A DNA stretch of 64,000 bases from an uncultured Clostridia bacterium (GTDB taxonomy: Bacteria > Bacillota > Clostridia > TANB77 > CAG-508). Positions 19,065 through 26,976 of this stretch are shown in pieces. Location: NCBI GenBank assembly GCA_934129745.1, contig CAKOWZ010000001.1:186001-250000 (forward strand). Reading direction: 5' to 3'. Every line of letters begins with the position of its first letter. Position 1 is the first letter of the stretch. The notes under the pieces were generated by a model. The model did no database searches, was not told the origin of the DNA, and worked only from the letters and a program-made list of their open reading frames with translations. The position numbers and the translations under genes are program-made.

Positions 19065-19285
19065 GAAACCAAATGAATAGTTAATGTGTTTTAATGGTAT
19101 AAAGAGGAAAAGTACGAGTTTTGGTTTAAGCAAAAAAGTAAATACGAATTTTGTAAAAAAACATATAGAATAATATTGAGATCAATGTTATAATTGGACT
19201 ACTATTTATAAAATAACACCAATAAAATAATAAAAATATCAATATTATAAAAGTAATATATGGCAAAAGCAAAGAGGAGGAATTC

Positions 19286-19759
19286 ATGAAAATGCAAAAA
19301 GAGGCTGATGCAAGAAAAATTATAGACAAATATTCAGATACAGTATATAGAATTGCATTAACAAGATGTGGGAGTGTTGAAAATGCTGAAGATGTGTATC
19401 AAGAAGTGTTTATAAAATATTTTCAAACAAATCCGAAATTTAATAATGAAGAACATGAAAAAGCATGGTTTATAAGAGTCACAATCAATTTAAGTAAAAA
19501 TAATGTTAGATTATTTTGGAACAAAAATGTTTCAGAATTAGATGAAAATATTATATTTGAATCTAAAGAAGAAAATGATGTTTTTAATGTTGTGAATACT
19601 TTACCTCAAAACTATAAAACAGTTATTTATTTATCATATTATGAGGGGTATAAAGTTAAAGAAATAGCTGATTTTATGAAAGTAAAAGAGGGAACAGTAA
19701 AAACATGGTTATTTAGAGCAAGAGAAATTCTCAGAAAAAAATTGGTCGAATTTGCTTAA
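19286..19759 (+). CDS. ECF-type RNA polymerase sigma factor
   Basis: A 157-aa sigma-70 family protein with only regions 2 and 4. Region 2 shows YRIALTRCGSVENAEDVYQEVFIKYF, and region 4 shows LPQNYKTVIYLSYYEGYKVKEIADFMKVKEGTVKTWL, a helix-turn-helix that reads -35 elements. GAGGAGG precedes ATG 19286. The next gene, 25 bp downstream, is a membrane-anchored beta-propeller protein in the place normally held by the anti-sigma factor, so the two probably form a signal-sensing pair. Confidence 0.9.
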   Translation: MKMQKEADARKIIDKYSDTVYRIALTRCGSVENAEDVYQEVFIKYFQTNPKFNNEEHEKAWFIRVTINLSKNNVRLFWNKNVSELDENIIFESKEENDVFNVVNTLPQNYKTVIYLSYYEGYKVKEIADFMKVKEGTVKTWLFRAREILRKKLVEFA

Positions 19760-19784
19760 AAATTATTTTATTGGGGGGAAAATA

Positions 19785-21860
19785 ATGGATGAGAAAAATT
19801 ATAAAAAAGCAATAAATCAAATTCATGCTAGTGAAGATTTAAAAAATAAAACATATGAAAAAATAATGAAAATGCAATTAAATGATAATGAAATTAAGAA
19901 AAATACTAAAGATAAAGTAAAAAAATCAAAAAACAAATATGCTAAAATAAGCTATTTAACAGGCATTGCAGCAATGTTTATGTTAGTGTTTTTTCTAGGT
20001 GGAACATATTTAAAAACAATTGAAAAATCAGATGATAAAAATGAAACAAATAATAAAACATATATAAACATTGGAACACAAAAAAATGATTTACCAAGAT
20101 TTGCAAGTTTAGATGAGTTAAAAAATACAGTAAAAAAAGATAACGAAAATAAAAAAAATATGTCTAGAGATATGATTGCAATAATGGATGGTGAGGAAAG
20201 TATATCAAATTCTGTTTCAACAGATAAAGAAAATTCAAAAAATGAATCCAAAACAGAATTAGGTGATAAATCAGATTATTCAAAAACAAATAATCAAGTG
20301 GAAAATGTTGATGAAGCAGATATAGTAAAAACAGATGGAAAATATATTTATTATATTTCACAAAATAAAGTATATATTGTAGATGCAAAAAATATGGAAC
20401 TCACTTCAAAAATCGAATATGAAAACAGCTCAATATACTCATATTTAGGACCTGAGCAATTATTCATAAATGAAAACAAATTAATAGTTTTAGGGACATA
20501 TTCTGAAATTGATTTAATTCAAAAACAAGATAAAAGTGATGAATATGTTGAAGATAAAATTAAAACAGAACAAAGAAATTTTGCTCAAGCAATTATTTAT
20601 GATATTTCAGATAAGTCAAAACCAAAAGAAATAAGAAAAGTTTCTTTAGATGGTTATTATAAAGATTCAAGAATGATAGGAAAAAATATTTATTTTATTT
20701 CAGCAAAAATACCAACATATTATACTAATATAACAGAAAAAGAAATATTACCATGTTATTCAGATACAGTATCTTTGATAAAACAAGAATCAATTAATTA
20801 TACAGATATTGCATATTTAAAAAGTTCTAATACTAATTCATATTTATTAGTTGGTGGTTTTAATATTGAAAATAAAGAAAAAGTAAATATAGAAACTTTT
20901 TATGGAGCAAGTGCAGATGATATATATGTAAGTGAAGAAAATATGTATATTACTGAATATGATTATGGCTATGATGAAGATTATGGTTATAGTTATTATA
21001 GGAGTAATGAAAATAATAAAAGTAATGAAAAAACAAAAATATATAAATTTAATTTAAAAGATTCTCAAATAAAATTGCAATGCACAGGAGAAGTAAATGG
21101 ATATTTAAAAAATCAATTTTCAATGGATGAATATGAAGGAAATTTAAGAGTAGCAATTACTTCAGGATATAACGAAAATTCTTCAAATGCGATTTTTGTA
21201 TTTGATAAAGATTTAAAAGAAATTGGAAAAATAGAAGATTTGGCACAAGGCGAAAAAATATATTCAGTAAGATTTACAGGAAAAATAGGATATGTCGTAA
21301 CATTTGAACAAATTGACCCATTATTTGTAATTGACTTATCAGACCCATATAACCCTGTTGTTAAAGGACAATTAAAAATACCTGGATATAGTAGTTATTT
21401 ACATCCATATGATGAAACACATATAATCGGAATTGGATATAATACAGAATCAAATGGATATGGTGGTGTAAGAAACACAACTCTAAAGATGTCATTGTTT
21501 GATATATCAAATTTAGAAAATCCTAAAGAAATATTTAATGTTAGTATTGGAAATGAAAAATCATCATCTGAAATTATTAATGAACATAAAGCATTATTTT
21601 ATAATAAACAAAAAAATTTAATTGGTTTTCCAGTATATTTCCAACAAGCACCTGATTATAAAGATTCATTTGTAATATATAAAATAGATATGGAAAAAGG
21701 TTTTGAAAAATATGGAGAAATTTCAGAAGAAAGTAAACGTTATAATTATAATTCAAGAATGATTTATATTGGAGAAACTATATATGTTATAAGATATGAT
21801 GAAATAATATCTTACAATATGAATGATTTAAAAGAAATTGGAAGAGTTGAGTTAAAATAG
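19785..21860 (+). CDS. Membrane-anchored beta-propeller protein (PF09826-like), candidate anti-sigma partner
   Basis: A 691-aa protein. ATG 19785 has GGGGGG upstream; an earlier in-frame start overlaps the sigma gene and lacks a ribosome site. A basic cytosolic N-terminus of about 60 residues is followed by one membrane segment (YLTGIAAMFMLVFFLGGTYL), then a long extracytoplasmic domain. That domain begins with the TNNQVENVDEADIVKTDGKYIY motif region typical of the secreted beta-propeller family, with repeats such as VDAKNMEL, IYDISDKSKPKEI, VIDLSDPYNPVV and LFDISNLENPKEI. The short cytosolic tail could bind the ECF sigma encoded just upstream. That role is inferred from position. Confidence 0.75.
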   Translation: MDEKNYKKAINQIHASEDLKNKTYEKIMKMQLNDNEIKKNTKDKVKKSKNKYAKISYLTGIAAMFMLVFFLGGTYLKTIEKSDDKNETNNKTYINIGTQKNDLPRFASLDELKNTVKKDNENKKNMSRDMIAIMDGEESISNSVSTDKENSKNESKTELGDKSDYSKTNNQVENVDEADIVKTDGKYIYYISQNKVYIVDAKNMELTSKIEYENSSIYSYLGPEQLFINENKLIVLGTYSEIDLIQKQDKSDEYVEDKIKTEQRNFAQAIIYDISDKSKPKEIRKVSLDGYYKDSRMIGKNIYFISAKIPTYYTNITEKEILPCYSDTVSLIKQESINYTDIAYLKSSNTNSYLLVGGFNIENKEKVNIETFYGASADDIYVSEENMYITEYDYGYDEDYGYSYYRSNENNKSNEKTKIYKFNLKDSQIKLQCTGEVNGYLKNQFSMDEYEGNLRVAITSGYNENSSNAIFVFDKDLKEIGKIEDLAQGEKIYSVRFTGKIGYVVTFEQIDPLFVIDLSDPYNPVVKGQLKIPGYSSYLHPYDETHIIGIGYNTESNGYGGVRNTTLKMSLFDISNLENPKEIFNVSIGNEKSSSEIINEHKALFYNKQKNLIGFPVYFQQAPDYKDSFVIYKIDMEKGFEKYGEISEESKRYNYNSRMIYIGETIYVIRYDEIISYNMNDLKEIGRVELK

Positions 21861-21918
21861 GAAATATATGTTTAGACAGATATAAACATTATATCAATGT
21901 TGTGTAAAAATATAAACG

Positions 21919-21947
21919 AAAGGCAGGAACACAATTCCTGCCTTTAT
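21919..21947 (+). terminator. Hairpin terminator, copy A of a repeated segment
   Basis: AAAGGCAGGAA pairs with TTCCTGCCTTT around CACAA. The same 28 bp recur at 25896-25923. It follows the propeller gene. Confidence 0.75.
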
Positions 21948-22226
21948 GTATCGCAAATTAATTGGCTATGAAAACAAAGATTTAAAATTCATAAAACCAA
22001 GAAAAATTTACAGGATACCATTATCGACAGATTATAGAATATTTGCATCAATAGTCAGTGATAGAAAAAAATTTAAAACCAAAAAATACCTTTTGATTTA
22101 TCAGAAGGAACTAAAAACTTTTTAACAACAGCGAATCCAGGTGAATATGTAATAAGTTTGAATAATAGTGTAACAGCAATTAAATTTATAATTACGGAAT
22201 ACGAAAAACAATTTGTATTTACTTAA
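21946..22226 (+). pseudogene. Unrecognised frameshifted gene remnant
   Basis: Starting at ATG 21946 the frame reads MYRKLIGYENKDLKFIKPRK and continues about 47 codons. It then needs a frame change near 22085 to go on as PFDLSEGTKNFLTTANPG and end at TAA 22224-22226, giving about 92 residues. I do not recognise the family. Part of it (AAAATTCATAAAACCAAGAAA, 21984-22004) is repeated at 25946-25966, so the second copy is a shorter fragment. The rest of 21861-22300 shows nothing else. Confidence 0.4.
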
Positions 22227-22308
22227 AATAATGTGAAATCACGAAACTCATACGTATATTTTTGTATGAAATAGCATATAATATGTTTATACATTGTTAT
22301 TAAATTTC

Positions 22309-22337
22309 TTGACAATGTAATTGAAAAATGCTATAAT
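22309..22337 (+). promoter_or_regulatory. Promoter of the RelB antitoxin gene
   Basis: TTGACA (22309-22314), 17 bp, TATAAT (22332-22337): a full consensus promoter. RelB-type antitoxins usually repress their own promoter; no clear operator was identified. Confidence 0.75.
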
Positions 22338-22370
22338 TGATATAATAGTATAAAGAGAGGAGTGATAAAA

Positions 22371-22634
22371 ATGGCACAAACCAATATAAGTATTAGAATA
22401 GACGAAGAATTAAAAAAACAATTTGAAAAATTCTGCTCAGATACAGGAATGACAATGACAACAGCATTTAATATTTTTGTAAAAAAGGCAGTAAAAGAAC
22501 AAAGAATTCCATTTGAAATAACAGCAGATCCTTTTTATAGTGCTGCCAATATGGAAAGATTAGAAAAAGCTGTTAAAGATATTGAGAATGGAAAAACCAC
22601 AGTTCATGACTTAATAGAGGTGGAAGATGAATAA
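22371..22634 (+). CDS. RelB/DinJ-family antitoxin
   Basis: An 87-aa ribbon-helix-helix antitoxin. ATG 22371 follows GAGAGGAGTG. The N-terminus NISIRIDEELKKQFEKFCSDTGMTMTTAFNIFVKKA is the RHH DNA-binding fold of RelB/DinJ, and the C-terminal half wraps the toxin. Its stop overlaps the start of the toxin frame by 8 bp. The toxin gene downstream is truncated, so this antitoxin is now an orphan that may still act as a repressor or neutralise toxins encoded elsewhere. Confidence 0.88.
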   Translation: MAQTNISIRIDEELKKQFEKFCSDTGMTMTTAFNIFVKKAVKEQRIPFEITADPFYSAANMERLEKAVKDIENGKTTVHDLIEVEDE

Positions 22635-22782
22635 GGCCTGGCAAGATGATGCTTGGGAGGATTACTTATACTGGCAGACACAAGATAAGAAAAATCTTAA
22701 AAGAATCAATTTGATATTAAAAGATATAGATAGAAATGGTTATGAAGGTTTAGGAAAACCAGAGCCTCTATCTGGAAATTTA
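22627..22782 (+). pseudogene. YoeB-type toxin, 3' end lost
   Basis: The first 50 or so residues (MNKAWQDDAWEDYLYWQTQD, later LGKPEPLSGNL) match the start of YoeB/Txe endoribonuclease toxins, usually 84-88 aa. After GNL the sequence changes abruptly into the 3' side of an IS91-type transposase on the other strand. The catalytic C-terminal part (the RRI/HRLVYR region) is gone, so the toxin cannot be active. Confidence 0.8.
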
Positions 22783-23325
22783 AATAAATATTCTTTTTTA
22801 CCTTCAACCCACTTGTTGTTCGAAATCCCTCTGCCTGTAACTATTGAGTGGATGTGGGGGTGGAACTCTAATGTTTGTCCCCATGTGTGTAAAACTGATG
22901 TAATACCAACTTTTGCTCCTAGCCATTTTGTATCTTTCGTAAGCTGTAATATTGATTCAGATGTTGCTTTAAACAATATGTCATAACATGTTTTTTGATT
23001 ATATAAAACTATTTCATTTAATTCTGCTGGAATTGTTGTAACAATATGAAAATACGCACATTCCAACATATATGAACTTTCTTTTTCAATCCATTTTTCT
23101 CTTGCATAACTTTGACAATTTGGGCAGTGCCTATTCCTGCAACTATTTAACCCAATATGCGTTTCTCCACATTCTTTACAAGTAATTGTATGTATTCCAA
23201 GCATACCGTGTTTTGCATTTGATTATTGCATTATAAACTTTCCATTGCTCTCTTGAAAGTTTATGTGTTTTTATATATTCTGGACCATATTCTCTAAAAA
23301 TATCTTGTATGCTATATTTCATCAT
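22783..23325 (-). pseudogene. IS91-family transposase, frameshifted and 3'-truncated
   Basis: Start ATG 23325 or 23322; the reading begins with MKYSIQDIFREYGPEYIK, then breaks at CGG (minus-strand codon at 23208-23206). Skipping the C gives KCKTGMLG, and the frame continues with the IS91 zinc finger (CKECG, SCRNRHCPNCQ) and the rolling-circle HUH motif HPHIH. It stops matching after EGKKEYLF because the 3' half with the catalytic Tyr is lost at the junction with yoeB. The start overlaps the recombinase stop by 14 bp. Non-functional as it stands. Confidence 0.85.
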
Positions 23326-24208
23326 ATTTCACACCTTTAAGATTATTAAAATCCCTTCCCATGTGAATATAGATGCTGGTTGTACTTAAAGATGAATGTC
23401 CCATCATTGATTTTAAAACAAATGGATCACCACCGGCTTTAATAAAGTTGCTTGCAAAAGAATGTCTGAGACTATGAAAACAAATGCGGTCATCTAATTT
23501 ATATTTTTTCTTTACTGATGTAAAATAATTGGTTATTATTCCAACATTTACATGTTCTCCACCATCTTTACCTTCAAATAAATATCCACTTGTATTTGTT
23601 TTTGGACGATATTTTCTGTGATATTGATGTTTGTAATACTGTCGTAAACATTCAATTGTAATGTCTGGCAAAATAGTGAATCTCTCTTTTTTTCGTTTGC
23701 CCATAACCTTTAATTCATGTTCATCTGAGTTGATATCTTTTATTCTTACACACGCAACTTCTTCGGCACGCAAGCCTGAACAATACGCAAGCAATAACCA
23801 ACATTTGTGCTTTAAAAATTTTTCTTCATTGAAAATCTTAATGAATGTTTTTTTGTCTATTGTCGCTGGCAATCTCTTTGTGCGTTTTGCTCGTGGCAAT
23901 AATTTATTATTAAATTCTTTTCTAAAATTAATCACATAAAAATATTTAATTGCACTAACATTCATATTGTATGTATCTACAGAACATTGCATATTCAAAT
24001 AATTTTGTTTTATATAATCTGCAATGTTTTCTTCTTTGAATTTTGAAATATCTTCATTTTCAAAATATTTCAAGAACCTGTTTATAGAACATACATAATT
24101 TTCAATTGTGTTTTCGCTTCGACCTCCCATCCTTAAAGTGTCAATGACTTTTTGGATTTGTTGCCTTCTTTCGATTGGCATACTATCAGATTTTTTTGCA
24201 AAACCCAT
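23312..24208 (-). CDS. Tyrosine recombinase of an IS91-like element
   Basis: A 298-aa phage-integrase-type recombinase. ATG 24208 is preceded by AGAGGAAA; an in-frame ATG at 24229 has no ribosome site. It has an N-terminal SAM-like core-binding domain (NTIENYVCSINRFLKYF) and a catalytic domain with Arg in YCSGLRAEEVA, HSLRHSFASN (HxxR), GHSS and the nucleophile Tyr in TSIYIHMG. All catalytic residues are present. It is arranged head to tail with the IS91 transposase, a pairing common in Bacillota IS91-like elements. It is the best-preserved gene of the mobile element. Confidence 0.88.
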   Translation of the reverse strand: MGFAKKSDSMPIERRQQIQKVIDTLRMGGRSENTIENYVCSINRFLKYFENEDISKFKEENIADYIKQNYLNMQCSVDTYNMNVSAIKYFYVINFRKEFNNKLLPRAKRTKRLPATIDKKTFIKIFNEEKFLKHKCWLLLAYCSGLRAEEVACVRIKDINSDEHELKVMGKRKKERFTILPDITIECLRQYYKHQYHRKYRPKTNTSGYLFEGKDGGEHVNVGIITNYFTSVKKKYKLDDRICFHSLRHSFASNFIKAGGDPFVLKSMMGHSSLSTTSIYIHMGRDFNNLKGVKYDEI

Positions 24209-24392
24209 AAAATTTCCTCTTTCTGCCAAACTAAAACAAAAGAATTTTCAAAAAATGCTTTAAATATTGATTAAAATGTGTTATTATTAATAAAAGCATA
24301 TAAGTATATTAATTTTGTTTTGTTTGAGCGCTAACATTTTAACATATTTTATATGCTTTTTCTATATTTAAAAGCAAAATAATTTACATAAA

Positions 24393-24421
24393 TTGACTTT
24401 TCGGCAGAAATTTGGTACAAT
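24393..24421 (+). promoter_or_regulatory. Promoter of the DUF218-like gene
   Basis: TTGACT (24393-24398), 17 bp, TACAAT (24416-24421) with a TG extended -10. The rest of 24230-24477 is AT-rich with no other recognised feature. Confidence 0.6.
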
Positions 24422-24477
24422 ATTAATGTAAGCATTGATAAAATAAAGCTAGTAGAAACAAACGAGGGGGGATAATT

Positions 24478-25788
24478 ATGTTTAATAAATCAAAAAGACA
24501 TTGGGAACAAAAAAAGAATGAAATTAAAACAAATTTAAGTAGCAAAAAAGTATTAATAGAAATTGCAGCTAGTCACCCATTAAAAGATGGAGATAAACCC
24601 GGTATGGAATTTGAAAGTAGACTTATTAAAGGAATAGAATTATACTATAAAGAAAAAGCAAAAGGAAATGAACCAACTTTATATGTACCAGGTAGTACAC
24701 ACTATATAATGAAAGATGGAGAAAAACAAACTGATTTAATTCCACTTGCGGAGGCTGGAAAAAAATACTTACTTGAACATGGAATACCACTAAAAGATAT
24801 AAGGGCAAATAATGCTAATATTAAATATCAAGGGGAAAAAGGAGTTTACAATTCTGGTGATGAATGTCTAGTGGCAAGTAAAATATATAAAGAAGAAGGA
24901 TGTGGCAGATTAATAAGTGTTGTGTCACCAGTGCAAGTTTTTAGAAAAGCTTTATTTTATAATGAATTTGGAATAAATCCAGAAATTTATTCAGTTCCAT
25001 TAGATAAAACAGCACATAATTATATTGGAGAGACATTTTGGAGTTTGTATGTTACAACATTTCTAGATCATACTTGGCAAGGTGAAAATTCATTTTTATC
25101 AGTATTAACAAGAAAAGAAAGATTTGATGGTTATAAAATGAGTGAAACGGAAACAGATACATTAGAAAATAAAAGAATTGTATTACCACAAGAAGTTTTA
25201 GACATAAAGAAAAATCTTGTTGAACAATACAAAACTGCACAAGAGAATGTAGACTATAATGTTTCCATACCTTTTTCACGTACATTAATAGAATTAAGTG
25301 ATGATAAACGTACATATAAGAAAAGTATAATGGAAGCAATTAAAATAGCTCAATCAGAAAATGAACAAAATAGAAATGTTACTATATGTTGTAAAACAGA
25401 AAATGAACAATTAGGAATAACTGAATTATTAAAATCATATTCAAACTTATTAGAAGAGAATGGGAAACCGCAAATTCAATTAGATAAAGTATCATGTATT
25501 GTTACAGATAATCCAATTCAAGAATATAACCAAGCTAATACAAGTGGAAGTATAAAATATGGTAGATTTTATAAAATTTGTAATTCTGATAAGGCAATGT
25601 CATATAGTATAGATGCAATCCAAAAAGGAGTAGTTCCTTTAGTTGTAACAGTTCCAAGTGAACATGATGATTATATATCTGCGACTTTTGATTTGTATGA
25701 TAAATTAATCGGAAAAGATTTAATAAATGAATTATATCAAGATAAAGAAGATACCTTAAATAATAGACAAACTATGGAAGAAAGATAA
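24478..25788 (+). CDS. YdcF/ElyC-like (DUF218-type) cytosolic protein
   Basis: A 436-aa protein with no signal peptide or membrane segment. The N-terminal half resembles DUF218: a beta strand VLIEIAAS, LYVPGSTHY, AEAGKKYLLEHGIP, then NSGDECLVASKIYKEEG and VVSPVQVFRKALFYNEFG, followed by a conserved-looking AHNYIGETFWSLYVTT block. The C-terminal 180 residues hold a second alpha/beta region that I cannot place. DUF218 proteins are implicated in envelope polysaccharide metabolism, but no activity is assigned here. GAGGGGGG precedes the ATG. It lies inside the interval bounded by the 28-bp repeats. Confidence 0.45.
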   Translation: MFNKSKRHWEQKKNEIKTNLSSKKVLIEIAASHPLKDGDKPGMEFESRLIKGIELYYKEKAKGNEPTLYVPGSTHYIMKDGEKQTDLIPLAEAGKKYLLEHGIPLKDIRANNANIKYQGEKGVYNSGDECLVASKIYKEEGCGRLISVVSPVQVFRKALFYNEFGINPEIYSVPLDKTAHNYIGETFWSLYVTTFLDHTWQGENSFLSVLTRKERFDGYKMSETETDTLENKRIVLPQEVLDIKKNLVEQYKTAQENVDYNVSIPFSRTLIELSDDKRTYKKSIMEAIKIAQSENEQNRNVTICCKTENEQLGITELLKSYSNLLEENGKPQIQLDKVSCIVTDNPIQEYNQANTSGSIKYGRFYKICNSDKAMSYSIDAIQKGVVPLVVTVPSEHDDYISATFDLYDKLIGKDLINELYQDKEDTLNNRQTMEER

Positions 25789-25806
25789 CAATTGAAAAAT
25801 ATATTG

Positions 25807-25843
25807 AAAAAACACTTACTTTTTTTACAGTAGGTGTTTTTTA
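25807..25843 (+). terminator. Intrinsic terminator
   Basis: AAACACTTACT pairs with AGTAGGTGTTT, followed by TTTT. It closes the preceding gene. Confidence 0.75.
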
Positions 25844-25895
25844 CTCAGCTTTAGAGAAAAGTTTACACAAACTTTTCGATACTCGCAAATTTACA

Positions 25896-25966
25896 AAAGG
25901 CAGGAACACAATTCCTGCCTTTATTACATTACTGAATAAAAATTCAAAATTCATAAAACCAAGAAA
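25896..25966. repeat. Copy B of the repeated hairpin/remnant segment
   Basis: The 28 bp at 25896-25923 are identical to 21919-21946, and AAAATTCATAAAACCAAGAAA (25946-25966) is identical to 21984-22004, with a different spacer. Together they bracket a 4-kb interval with the antitoxin, IS91-like remnant and DUF218-like gene. The rest of 25844-26097 is AT-rich with no gene seen. Confidence 0.7.
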
Positions 25967-26097
25967 GATATCCCTGTCTTTTAATATTCAATTTAGTATA
26001 AAACTATTTTTAATTTAAATCTAAAATCAGTTTAAAATTTAAAAACATGTTTACACTATTTACTATAATCAATCACTAGAAACTACTAGCAATTAAC

Positions 26098-26295
26098 TTA
26101 TTTTGTCATATTGCTTTCAGCTTGTTGGATTAATTTTCTTACCATGTTTCCACCTATTCTACCAGCGTCTCTTGAAGAGATATCACCGTTATAACCATCT
26201 TTTAAGTTAACACCAACTTCACTAGCTACTTCATATTTAAATTTGTTTAAAGCATCAGCAGCAGCTGGAACAACTTTCTTGTTTGAACTTGTCAT
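26098..26295 (-). CDS. Small acid-soluble spore protein, alpha/beta type
   Basis: A 65-aa DNA-coating spore protein. ATG 26295 is preceded by a perfect AGGAGGTGA. The family blocks are present: ALNKFKYEVASEVGV, the GPR protease site region around YEVASE, and GGNMVRKLIQQAE near the C-terminus. It binds spore DNA and protects it from UV and heat, and is normally made in the forespore under sigma-G. Its presence indicates a spore-forming organism. The upstream region 26296-26588 (shared with the + strand) contains no other gene I can support. Confidence 0.93.
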   Translation of the reverse strand: MTSSNKKVVPAAADALNKFKYEVASEVGVNLKDGYNGDISSRDAGRIGGNMVRKLIQQAESNMTK

Positions 26296-26588
26296 TATAT
26301 TCACCTCCTGAAATTTTACATTTGTAATATAGAAAAAAGCATTTTTGCTTTTTCTGTTATTATGATGTGCAATTTGAATTTTTTTAAACTGGTAATTTTT
26401 TGAAAAAGTATAATTAATTCTAAATGTGTTCATAATTGAAATATAAAAGCTTTGTACAAAAAAATATGTAAAGTAAATTATATAAACAACAAAATGAATT
26501 TAGGATTATATAATTGAATTAAAAACTAAAGTGTGCAAAATCAAAAATTTAAAAGAAAGGAAATATGATTATTTTATAAATATATCAT

Positions 26589-26774
26589 ATGGTATTGATT
26601 ATGAAAAATGATGAAAATAATTATAATAATTTTTATGATGATACAACAAAATATGGTGAATTTATTTCTACTTTTTTTGCATGGCAAACATTAGATGGAC
26701 AAAAACAAAGATGTAAAGAATTAGATATGATGACAAAAAATGAAAATGAGAATAATGTCAAAAATAGTCGATGA
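26589..26774 (+). CDS. Small hypothetical protein (doubtful)
   Basis: A 61-codon frame (57 from a second ATG at 26601). Asn/Asp-rich at the start, then FISTFFAWQTLDGQKQRCKE. There is no good ribosome site before either ATG and no family is recognised. It may be a real short gene or chance. Confidence 0.25.
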   Translation: MVLIMKNDENNYNNFYDDTTKYGEFISTFFAWQTLDGQKQRCKELDMMTKNENENNVKNSR

Positions 26775-26801
26775 AAACAAAGAAATATAAAGCTAAAAAT
26801 A

Positions 26802-26830
26802 TTGAAAAAATAAGGAATTTATGATATGAT
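26802..26830 (+). promoter_or_regulatory. Candidate promoter of clpC
   Basis: TTGAAA (26802-26807), 17 bp, TATGAT (26825-26830) with a TG extended -10. I see no CtsR box (GGTCAAA repeats), unlike many Bacillota clpC promoters. Confidence 0.5.
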
Positions 26831-26919
26831 ATAAGTCACTTACAGAAAAAGTGATATTTGAAAATTAGTTATAAAACAAATACTAATTTTTAGTAATTAA
26901 TAATTGAAGAAAGGAGTTT

Positions 26920-26946
26920 ATGATAAAAATTAAATATACAAAATAA
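26920..26946 (+). CDS. Possible 8-codon leader peptide upstream of clpC
   Basis: AAAGGAG lies 4-5 bp before ATG 26920, which reads MIKIKYTK then TAA. The clpC ATG is 30 bp further on and has no ribosome site of its own. The peptide could couple translation to clpC or simply be a chance start near a misplaced ribosome site. Confidence 0.35.
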   Translation: MIKIKYTK

Positions 26947-26976
26947 ATATATTTAATATATCATACAAATTAAAAT

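Noticed and set aside
21946..22226. Adding the unknown remnant to the CGG frameshift list
   Set aside because: The frame change near 22085 is in an A-rich run without a CGG codon.
26775..26976. CtsR operator upstream of clpC
   Set aside because: No GGTCAAA-type direct repeat could be found in the region.
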